Shown: in pieces, positions 55,150-64,000 of the stretch | Numbering within the stretch: the first letter of the stretch is position 1 | How the letters are laid out: each line of letters opens with the position of its first letter | Source of the DNA: Pseudomonas sp. Root71 | GTDB taxonomy: Bacteria; Pseudomonadota; Gammaproteobacteria; Pseudomonadales; Pseudomonadaceae | Direction: 5' to 3' | Length of the DNA: 64,000 bases | NCBI RefSeq assembly: GCF_001429045.1 | Contig: NZ_LMHY01000029.1 | Location: 226,208 to 290,207, forward strand | Made by a program: the position numbers and the translations under genes | Notes under the pieces: model-generated | Databases searched by the model: none | The model's input: the letters and a program-made list of their open reading frames with translations, nothing else | Told to the model about the DNA's origin: nothing

Positions 55150-55823
55150 GGTCCGAAACGCCGTTCAGGGCCACGGTAGCGGGCATGGTCGCGCAACCAC
55201 TCGATGACTTGCGCGTTGCTGGCGTCAGGCTGTTCGGCGAGGAACCCGGCGATGTGCCCGCTCAAGGCGGCACAACCGAGACTCGCCCCGGACTGCCCCG
55301 GGTAGGTGCCATGCACACAGGCGGCGAAATCCGCCTGGGCGCTGTTGAGCCACGACCATTCCTGCTCGGCGCACCGCGCATCGCCGGTCACCCGCACCAC
55401 CTGCGGATAGTTTGCCGGAAACACGCCTTCGCCCTGGGCCGGGCTCGACGCACACAGCAACACGCCCCGCGCCACCGCCGCCGCGCAGGCCGCGCGCAAC
55501 AGGCTGCGATCCTGGCGCAGGCCAAGGCTCAGATTGATCAGGCGCACGTTCTGCGTCAGCAGCCAGTCAATCGCCGTGGCGATCTGCAAGGCGCTGGTGA
55601 CACCGCGCTGGTCGAACACCTGCGCCACGCAAAACAGTGCCGAGGGTGCTCGCCGGCCGATCGCCTCGATCACCGCGCTGCCATGCCCCAGCGGATCTTC
55701 GCGCAAGTCGCCCTCGGCCAGGCCGTCTTCAAGCAATGAAAAGCGCCGGCCGGCGATCACTTGCACCCGTTGTGCCGCCGAGTGGCCGCTGTCCACCACG
55801 CCAATGCGCAACTCAGGTTTCAT
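55146..55823 (-). CDS. qhpE: QhpE, small subtilisin-like protease
   Basis: 225 aa, with no signal peptide or propeptide, so it should act in the cytoplasm. Subtilase motifs are present in compact form: GVVDSGHS (Asp), DPLGHGSAVIEAI (His) and GQSGASLGCAALSGHIAGFL (Ser; the usual GTS is GAS). It removes the 28-residue leader of the crosslinked gamma subunit. It overlaps qhpF upstream by 11 bases and qhpG downstream by four, so it is translationally coupled to both. Confidence 0.9.
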   Translation of the reverse strand: MKPELRIGVVDSGHSAAQRVQVIAGRRFSLLEDGLAEGDLREDPLGHGSAVIEAIGRRAPSALFCVAQVFDQRGVTSALQIATAIDWLLTQNVRLINLSLGLRQDRSLLRAACAAAVARGVLLCASSPAQGEGVFPANYPQVVRVTGDARCAEQEWSWLNSAQADFAACVHGTYPGQSGASLGCAALSGHIAGFLAEQPDASNAQVIEWLRDHARYRGPERRFGP

Positions 55824-57530
55824 GCAGCACCGTTTTCGAGGTCAGCACGCCGTCGAGCAATTCGAAGCGCAGATCGGCATCGGCCAGGGTTGAGGGGCGA
55901 TGGCTGATCAGGATGCGCGTACGCCCGGCAAACAAGCGGTCGATGGCGTCGATGACTTCGCGCTCGGTGGCCTCATCCACCGCGGACGTGGCTTCATCGA
56001 GCACCAGGATCAAAGGGTCTTGCAACAGCGCCCGGGCAATCGCGATGCGTTGCTTCTGCCCACCGGACAACTGCTGGCCCCGCTCGCCCAAGGGGCTGTC
56101 GAGACCTTCGGGCAAGGACTCGATAAGGCTGTCGAGTTGCGCCAGTCGCGCTACGTCGGCAATCGCCTCGCGGCTGGCATCCGGCACCGCGTAGGCCAGG
56201 TTGTCGGCGAGGCTGCCGCGAAACAGCACGATGTCCTGGCTGACGATGGCGATGCGCCGACGCAACTGGAACAGGTCCAGTTCGCGCAGATCGACGTCGC
56301 CCAGCAGTACCCGGCCCGATTGCGGATCGTGATGACGTTGCAGCAGATCGATCAGGGTGGATTTACCCACGCCCGAGCCGCCGCTGAGGGCCACTTTCAA
56401 ACCGTAGGGAATCCGCGCTTCGATGCCACGCAGGGTCAATTGGCGGCCGGGATGGGCGAAGTGCACGCTGTCGAACCACAGATCGCCGCCAGTGGGCATC
56501 GCCCGTGGCATGGCGGGTGTCAGCACGGTCGGTTGTTCGCCGCGCAACTCCATGACCCGGCCGAGGCTGACGGTCATCCGCTGGATCGCGACGTAAAGCC
56601 CGAGCAGACTCTGCACCGGCCCCACGGCCATGCCCAGGTAGGTGGAAAACGCAATCAGGGCGCCGAGTTGCCAGGTGCCCTGCACCACCCAGTAACCGCC
56701 GATCAAGAATGCGCAGGCCCGGGACAGCGAGGTCAGGGTACCGGGCACGGCCTGGGTGAAAAACTCGGTGACTTGCAGGCGCAGCAACTGACTCATGTAG
56801 CCTTGCCCCAGCGTCTCGAGGCGCCGTGCTTCGCGTTGCTGTTGACCGGCGGACTGGATGAACTTCATCACCGGCAGGGTCTCGACCATGAACGACGACA
56901 TGTCCGCCGAACGCTCGCGCAACTGCCGTACATCGCGCTCGACCTTGCGCCGCATCCAGCGCAGCCAAAGGACATCAAGGGGAATCAGCACCAGGGCCAG
57001 CAGCGAGAGTTTCCAGGACAAGGTCAGCAGCATCGCCACGGCCACCACCAGGCCGATCACGCTGGACACGGCCGAGAACAGCGAGTCCACGGCAAAGCGC
57101 TGGATTTCCGCGACGTCACCATCAAGGCGCGACATCAGGTCACCAATGCGCCGCTGGCCGTAAAAGCTCGGCGACAGGGTTTGCAAGTGTCGGTACAGGT
57201 CATCGCGCAGGGCAAATAGCATGCGCCCGGACAGGCGCGTGTGCAGGTAGCGGTTGATGCCCGAAAGCGCCGTGCCCAACAAGCCGGCAACGATCATCAG
57301 CCCGGCGATCAACACCAGCATCGGGAAGTTGCGCGCCAACAGCCCATCGTCGATCAGCAATTTGGTCAGCCACGGTTGCACCAGCACCAGCGCCGAGGCG
57401 CAGACCGACAAACCCAGCAGCCCGGCAATCGCCAGGCGATGGGGTCGCACAAAGCTGTACAGCCAGCGCAGTGACGCTTGCAGCGCCTCGGGGTTCTGGC
57501 TGTCGATCAGCCGAACGATCAGGCGCTGCA

Positions 57531-57531
<1 letters not shown>
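55813..57531 (-). CDS. qhpF: QhpF, ABC half-transporter for the modified gamma subunit
   Basis: 572 aa from the ATG at 57531, which forms TGATG with the preceding stop. The membrane domain covers residues 1-310 (LAIAGLLGLSVCASALVLV, LVVAVAMLLTLSWKLSLLALV). The ATPase part has Walker A GGSGVGKST, signature LSGGQKQR and Walker B ILVLDEATSAVD. In Paracoccus the homologue exports the processed gamma subunit to the periplasm. Confidence 0.9.
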
Positions 57532-59435
<1,904 letters not shown>

Positions 59436-59552
59436 CAAGCGCTCCGGGTCATCCACCCTGCGCCTTCATGCGTCGGCGCCCTGGAGCAATCTTTACGTTA
59501 ACGTCAGGGCTATGGCAAGTGCCGTAGGGCGCTTATGGACCGCGTTATCGTT

Positions 59553-59645
59553 CATCGCGAGCAAGCTCGCTCCCACAGTTGACCGAGGTGAACCGCATAT
59601 TTGCGTTCAACACCGACCAGTGTGGGAGCGAGCTTGCTCGCGATA
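59553..59645. repeat. Paired REP palindromes
   Basis: CATCGCGAGCAAGCTCGCTCCCACAG and CTGTGGGAGCGAGCTTGCTCGCGAT-type arms in tail-to-tail orientation around about 45 bases between the regulator and the deacetylase-like gene. Confidence 0.88.
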
Positions 59646-59669
59646 GCAATCCTCCAGACGCTGTCAAAC

Positions 59670-60695
59670 TCAGAGCTGCCAAACCTCAGGCCCGACAAAA
59701 AACGCCTTGGCATTATCCTCCAGACTCTCCAGGTGATACCCGCCCTCCTGCACGATCAGGCACGGCAACCCCAGGCTGCGAATTCGCTCACCGAGCACGC
59801 CGAACCCTTCGCGGGTCACCGCCACCTTGCTCTGCGGGTCCAGTTCGAAAATATCGAAGCCCAGGGACAGCACCAGTACCTCGGCGCCAAAGTCCGTCAC
59901 CGCCTTCAGCGCCACCTCCAATTGCCCGAGAAAATCCGCCTCGCTGGCGCCATGGGCCATCGGCAGGTTGAGGTTGAAACCCTCGCCCGCCCCGACACCA
60001 CGCTCATCGGCAAAACCTGCGACGCCCGGATAGAAGTTGGTCGGATCGCCATGCACCGAGACGTAGAGCACGTCTTCGCGATCGTAGAAAATCTCCTGAA
60101 TCCCCTGGCCGTGGTGCATGTCGGTATCCAGCACCGCTACCCGCGAGAACCCGGCACGCAAGACCTGCGCCGCCACCGCCGCGTTGTTCACATAACAGAA
60201 ACCACCCGCTGCTTCGGCCCGGGCGTGATGACCCGGTGGACGGCACAGGGCATAGGCTGCCGGCTCGCCATCGAGCAATGCCCGGGCGCCGGCGATGGCG
60301 CTTTGCGCCGACCAGTAGGCCGAACGCCAGGTCTGCTCGCCCACCGGGCAGCTGCCATCGGCCAGATAGCACGCGGCTTGCGCGAGAATCCCGCGCAGGG
60401 CATTGGGCTCGCGGACAAAGATGTTCGACATCACTTCGTCGCCCCAATCCTCGGGAATCTCTTTCCAGCGCTGATGGGCCTCCTGCAAGAACCTCAGGTA
60501 CGGTGCGCCGTGCACCGCCAGCAGCGGATCGAACCCGGCATCGACCGGTTGCTCGACCTTGAAACCCAATGCATGAGACGCCTGCACCAGGCGCTGCGCA
60601 CGCTCCGGCACTTCCTGCGGCGTACGCATCTGGCCACGGGAGTAGTAACTGCGAGGATGGTGGAGCAATTGTTCGGGGTGGAAAAAACTGCGCAT
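59670..60695 (-). CDS. Histone-deacetylase-superfamily acetylpolyamine amidohydrolase
   Basis: 341 aa. The fold's marks are RPPGHHARAEAAGGFCYVNNAA, zinc ligands DTDMHHGQG (Asp and His) and the second Asp in GFDIFELDP, and the tail GGYHLES. The N-terminus (FFHPEQLLHHPRSYYSRGQMR) and size fit the acetylpolyamine amidohydrolase branch of pseudomonads. It would deacetylate acetylated polyamines in the cytoplasm. It is not overlapped by neighbours; the M20 hydrolase ends about 70 bases upstream. Confidence 0.87.
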   Translation of the reverse strand: MRSFFHPEQLLHHPRSYYSRGQMRTPQEVPERAQRLVQASHALGFKVEQPVDAGFDPLLAVHGAPYLRFLQEAHQRWKEIPEDWGDEVMSNIFVREPNALRGILAQAACYLADGSCPVGEQTWRSAYWSAQSAIAGARALLDGEPAAYALCRPPGHHARAEAAGGFCYVNNAAVAAQVLRAGFSRVAVLDTDMHHGQGIQEIFYDREDVLYVSVHGDPTNFYPGVAGFADERGVGAGEGFNLNLPMAHGASEADFLGQLEVALKAVTDFGAEVLVLSLGFDIFELDPQSKVAVTREGFGVLGERIRSLGLPCLIVQEGGYHLESLEDNAKAFFVGPEVWQL

Positions 60696-60765
60696 GGAGT
60701 GATTACCTGTCAGTTAACGAAAATCTTGAAACCGGACACGCACTACTGTGGGAGCGGGCCTGCGT

Positions 60766-61995
60766 TCAGTCGATTTTTTCGGCGCGTGCCAACACCGCGT
60801 TGAGCAGCACATCTGTGCCCTGGCGCACATCCTCGGGCAGCACATCTTCGGCTTCGTTGTGGCTCAGGCCGCCCACGCACGGGATGAACACCATGGCCGT
60901 CGGGCAGTACCGCGCCAGGTGGATCGCGTCATGTCCGGCGCCGCTGACGATCGATTGCTGAGCGTAGCCCAGGGCGTCCACGGCCTGTTGCACCGCCGCC
61001 ACGCAGTCCGCGTCGAACGGTGTCGCCGGACTGATCCAGTGCGGGGTGATCGCCAGTGTCAAGCCGCGAGCGTCGGCTATCGCCTGCAGCCGCGCACGGA
61101 CTTGTTGCTCCATGGCCTCGATGGTTTCATCACGGTGATGACGCAGGTCGACGGTGAAGTTCACCAGACCCGGAATGGTGTTGCGCGACGATTTGTTGAT
61201 GCTCAACTCACCGACCGTGGTCAGGCCTTCGGGGGCGAAGTCCGCCGCCAGGCTTTCGATGGCCTGGATCATCTGCGCCACACCGTACAGGGCATCCTTG
61301 CGCAGGGGCATCGGCGTGGTGCCGGCGTGGGCCGCCATGCCTTCGACCCGTACGTCGAGCCAGCGAATCGCCTGGCCGCCGCTGACCACGCCGATGCTCT
61401 TGGCGTTGTCTTCGAGGATCGGCCCTTGTTCGATGTGGGCTTCAAAGTACGCATCCACCGCGCCGCCCAGCGGGCGCTCGCCGGCATAACCGGTGCGTTG
61501 CAGCGCCTCGGCGACGCTGATGCCATCGATGTCGCGCACCGCCAGCGCGGCATCCAGCGCCATGATGCCGGTGAACACCGCCGAGCCGAACATCGCCGGG
61601 GTGAAGCGCGCGCCTTCTTCGTTGGTCCACACCGCCACCTCCAGCGGCTTGCGGGTCTGGATGCCCAGATCGTTCAGGCAACGCACCACTTCCAGGCCGG
61701 CGAGCACGCCGTACACGCCATCGAACCGCCCGCCTTCGGGCTGGGTGTCGAGGTGGCTGCCCATCATCACCGGTGCTGCGTCAGGGTCGGTGCCGACGCG
61801 GCGGGCGAACAGGTTGCCGATGGCATCCACGCTCAGGGTCATGCCGACTTCGCGGCACCAGTGGGCAAAGAGTTCGCGGCCGGCCTTGTCCTCGTCGCTC
61901 AAGGCCAGGCGGCAGCTGCCGCCACGGGTGGTGGCGCCGATTTCGGCCATCGCCATCAGACTCGCCCAGAGGCGTTCACCATTGATCTTCAACAT
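60766..61995 (-). CDS. Zn-dependent M20 amidohydrolase (N-carbamoyl-amino-acid/allantoate type)
   Basis: 409 aa from the ATG at 61995 with GGAG eight bases upstream; an upstream in-frame stretch is not used. Metal and catalytic motifs are MGSHLDTQPEGGRFDGVYG, WTNEEGARF, EAHIEQGPIL and SGAGHDAIHL, typical of beta-ureidopropionase, L-carbamoylase or allantoate amidohydrolase. The exact substrate cannot be chosen. It is preceded on the same strand by an MFS transporter gene 22 bases upstream, so import and hydrolysis of a ureido or amido compound is likely. Confidence 0.87.
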   Translation of the reverse strand: MLKINGERLWASLMAMAEIGATTRGGSCRLALSDEDKAGRELFAHWCREVGMTLSVDAIGNLFARRVGTDPDAAPVMMGSHLDTQPEGGRFDGVYGVLAGLEVVRCLNDLGIQTRKPLEVAVWTNEEGARFTPAMFGSAVFTGIMALDAALAVRDIDGISVAEALQRTGYAGERPLGGAVDAYFEAHIEQGPILEDNAKSIGVVSGGQAIRWLDVRVEGMAAHAGTTPMPLRKDALYGVAQMIQAIESLAADFAPEGLTTVGELSINKSSRNTIPGLVNFTVDLRHHRDETIEAMEQQVRARLQAIADARGLTLAITPHWISPATPFDADCVAAVQQAVDALGYAQQSIVSGAGHDAIHLARYCPTAMVFIPCVGGLSHNEAEDVLPEDVRQGTDVLLNAVLARAEKID

Positions 61996-62017
61996 GTGTT
62001 TCTCCAGGAAATTCAGC

Positions 62018-63328
62018 TCAGGCCTTGGCCAGTTCCATACGTTCAGCACTGGCATGGCGACGGGCAAGGGACAGCACACACAGCAGCGAAGTCGCGGCAA
62101 TCAGGCTGTAGAACACCGCCATCGGCCACCACTGGCCGGCGAATCTGTGCGCCAGCATCGTGCCGATCAGCGGCGTCAGGCCACCGGCCAGCGCGCCGCA
62201 AATCTGGTACGCCAGGGAAATCGCGGTGTAGCGCACACGGGTCTCGAACATACCGCTGACGTAACCGGCAATCACCGCGTAGAACGACGCCATGCACACC
62301 ACCGCCAACGCAATGCCGAGGATGATCAGCGGCGCCTGGGCCGAACTGACCAGCACGAACATCGGGTACGGCGAGGCCATGGCCAGCAGCGAGACCAGGC
62401 ACAGGAAGCGGGTCGCGCCAATCTTCTCGGCGACCCAGGCCGCCAGCGGCTGAATGCAGAACTGGATGATCGCGACGACGAACAGGCACTCCAGGATCAA
62501 TGAGCGCGGCAGCTCGAGTTGCTGGGTGGTGTAGGCGATCATGAAGGTGTTGGTGAAATACACCCCGGCGATCCCCAGGGTGTTGGCGCCGATGCACAGC
62601 AGCAATGGACGCCACGCTGTGCGCAGCACTTCCATGACCGGCGCCTGCTCCTTGCGCTGGCTTTTGCCGGCCTGCTCGCGGCTGGCAAGAAACTCCGGCG
62701 ATTCATTGACCCCCAGGCGAATCGCCAGGCCCACCAGCAGTAACAGCGAACTGGCGAGGAACGGCAAGCGCCAGCCCCAGCTCATCAGGTCCTCTTCCGG
62801 TAACCGGGTGACGGCGCTGAAGGCCAGCAGCGACAGGATCAAACCCGCCGGGCTGCCCAGTTGCGCAAACGAGGCGAAGAAATTGCGCCGGCCTTTCGGC
62901 GCATGCTCGCCGGCCATCAACACCGCACCGCCCCACTCGCCACCCACGGCGATGCCCTGGACGATACGCAGCACAATCAGCAGCACCGGCGCAGCGGCGC
63001 CGATTTGCCCGTAGGTCGGCAGCAAACCGATGCACACCGTGACCACGCCCATCATCAACAAGGTGATGATCAGCGACTTCTTGCGGCCGATGCGGTCACC
63101 GATATGACCGAAGACAATCCCGCCCAACGGCCGCGCAAAGAAACCCACGGCAAAGGTGCCGAAAGCGGCCATGGTGCTGAACAGTTTGTCGTCGGAGGGG
63201 AAGAACAGCGCGCCGAACACCAGCGCGGCGGCGGTGGCATAGATGTAAAAGTCGTACCACTCGATCATGGTGCCAATGAAGGCAGCGGCTGCCGCACGGC
63301 GCGGCTGGGACGAAGCGGGAGGCTTCAT
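62018..63328 (-). CDS. MFS metabolite:H+ symporter (ShiA/ProP-like)
   Basis: 436 aa from the ATG at 63328 with AGGAG about ten bases upstream. About 12 membrane segments are visible; the N-terminus has AAFIGTMIEWYDFYIYATAAALVFG and the conserved loop GHIGDRIGRKKSLI, typical of the metabolite:H+ symporter subfamily. It is probably cotranscribed with the M20 amidohydrolase and imports its substrate. The ligand is unknown. Confidence 0.88.
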   Translation of the reverse strand: MKPPASSQPRRAAAAAFIGTMIEWYDFYIYATAAALVFGALFFPSDDKLFSTMAAFGTFAVGFFARPLGGIVFGHIGDRIGRKKSLIITLLMMGVVTVCIGLLPTYGQIGAAAPVLLIVLRIVQGIAVGGEWGGAVLMAGEHAPKGRRNFFASFAQLGSPAGLILSLLAFSAVTRLPEEDLMSWGWRLPFLASSLLLLVGLAIRLGVNESPEFLASREQAGKSQRKEQAPVMEVLRTAWRPLLLCIGANTLGIAGVYFTNTFMIAYTTQQLELPRSLILECLFVVAIIQFCIQPLAAWVAEKIGATRFLCLVSLLAMASPYPMFVLVSSAQAPLIILGIALAVVCMASFYAVIAGYVSGMFETRVRYTAISLAYQICGALAGGLTPLIGTMLAHRFAGQWWPMAVFYSLIAATSLLCVLSLARRHASAERMELAKA

Positions 63329-63643
63329 GGGGGGACTCCTTTGGTTATTTTTCTGGCAGGAGAGAAACGGCAAATCCTCGGCGCTCTGGCGGCGCCGGTC
63401 TGGGGATGATTTTTCGTTTCGGGACCATGATTAGTCAATTTTCTATTTATTATTCGAAGTATTACTACAACTTATAATCGAAGGTGGCAGCCAAATGCGG
63501 CGTGCAACGCCCAGGCGTAGGCGTTCAGCAGAAAGTAAACGATGTCACCAGCATCCAGGATGTGCGAACCAAACCATGAGTCTGGTGCCACAACCTGCAC
63601 CTGCGTGAGATTTCGGCACCCATGCAGCAAGCCGCCCTGGCTG
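63329..63643. other. Intergenic region with possible gene remnant
   Basis: Bases 63425-63480 are AT-rich (TTTTCTATTTATTATTCG). A minus-strand frame around 63480-63620 would encode NLTQVQVVAPDSWFGSHILDAG...YFLLNAYAWALHAAFG, which looks coding in composition but has no start or ribosome site. It may be a decayed gene; no assignment is possible. Confidence 0.4.
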
Positions 63644-63674
63644 AAAAAAAAGGGAGGGCATCCAATGCCCTCCC
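63644..63674 (-). terminator. Rho-independent terminator of the RTX gene
   Basis: On the minus strand GGGAGGGCAT-TGG-ATGCCCTCCC is followed by eight T. The stem is perfect, about 45 bases after the RTX stop. Confidence 0.88.
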
Positions 63675-63718
63675 CCTCCGTCGTCCACACGCTCCCTGCG
63701 ACAGTCCTTGCCAGGACC

Positions 63719-64000
63719 TCAAGAGGCCAGAATGAAGTCTGTGGCCGAGATGGTGTTTGGATCCCCCACACCTACCAGGGTGATGTTGCCAGCCGCGAAG
63801 CTGAGCATCGTATCCGCACCGAGATCAACGATGTTGAAACTGCTGCCAAAGGTCGCCGCCGTGATGTTGAGCGCGGCGATATTGAGCAGATCCTGGCCTC
63901 CGGCCGCGTCGGTATCGAAGCCGAGGATCCGGTCATTGCCGAAGCCCGCGGCGAACACGAAGATATCGTCGCCATTAGAAGCAACCATCGTGTCGTTGCC
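63719..64000 (-). CDS. C-terminal end of an RTX-type (Ca-binding, type I secreted) protein, partial
   Basis: The frame continues past the right edge without a stop. The visible 93 residues include GNDTMVASNGDDIFVF, a nonapeptide-type repeat, followed by AGFGNDRILGFDTDAAGGQDLLNI and a hydrophobic, Thr/Ser-rich tail ending TISATDFILAS, which resembles the C-terminal type I secretion signal of RTX proteins. The exact product cannot be judged from the tail. Confidence 0.75.
   Translation of the reverse strand, partial: GNDTMVASNGDDIFVFAAGFGNDRILGFDTDAAGGQDLLNIAALNITAATFGSSFNIVDLGADTMLSFAAGNITLVGVGDPNTISATDFILAS

Noticed and set aside
63472..63771. Minus-strand 99-codon frame after the RTX gene
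   Set aside because: It runs through the RTX terminator and lacks a ribosome site; only a possible remnant noted.

Overview
The window is chromosomal DNA of a fluorescent Pseudomonas, most likely of the P. fluorescens group. The evidence is a pyoverdine locus, a quinohemoprotein amine dehydrogenase locus, a DUF6124-type gene with its structured leader, many paired REP palindromes of the GTGGGAGCGAGC type, and uniformly high GC outside one AT-rich patch. No rRNA, tRNA, CRISPR array or intact insertion sequence was seen.

Bases 1-7704 (+ strand) hold the periplasmic maturation, export and uptake part of the pyoverdine pathway: pvdM (cut by the left edge), pvdN, pvdO, pvdE and the receptor gene fpvA. 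A PvdS-type promoter lies before pvdE and a Fur-like site before fpvA. Bases 7806-11496 are mostly small accessory genes (hotdog thioesterase, VOC protein, GNAT, DUF6124 protein with a strongly structured leader, HSL-type esterase). Bases 11589-36847 (- strand) are the peptide synthetases: a 3078-aa NRPS, a TauD/SyrP-like hydroxylase, a 1032-aa NRPS and a 3934-aa NRPS ending in a thioesterase. pvdG, the type II thioesterase, follows at 37090-37824. Specificity residues read by eye give D-Ser, Lys, His (hydroxylated), D-Thr, Ser, Lys/Orn-like. This fits a pyoverdine peptide Ser-Lys-OHHis-aThr-Ser-cyclo-hydroxyornithine. The condensation domain for the His module sits at the end of the first NRPS. 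The His-loading NRPS instead begins with a condensation-like domain lacking the catalytic histidines, which looks like an interface domain for the hydroxylase.

Bases 38013-47037 are mixed: an internally deleted MFS remnant, a GH15 glucanase-like enzyme, an AT-rich phosphotransferase gene with signs of transfer, an unknown gene, a TerB-like/BRCT gene, an alpha/beta hydrolase, a divergent pair made of a GlxA-type regulator and isonitrile hydratase around a perfect palindrome, an SRPBCC protein and an LprI-like lipoprotein/periplasmic protein with a coupled upstream mini-ORF.

Bases 47187-59435 form a complete quinohemoprotein amine dehydrogenase system: structural and maturation genes qhpA-D-C-B, a sigma-54-promoted aldehyde dehydrogenase, and a tightly overlapping group of a sigma-54 activator, ABC exporter qhpF, protease qhpE and flavoprotein qhpG. 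It should oxidise primary amines in the periplasm to aldehydes and then acids. The right end (59670-64000) carries an acetylpolyamine amidohydrolase-like gene, an M20 amidohydrolase with an MFS transporter, and the C-terminal end of an RTX-type secreted protein cut by the window edge.
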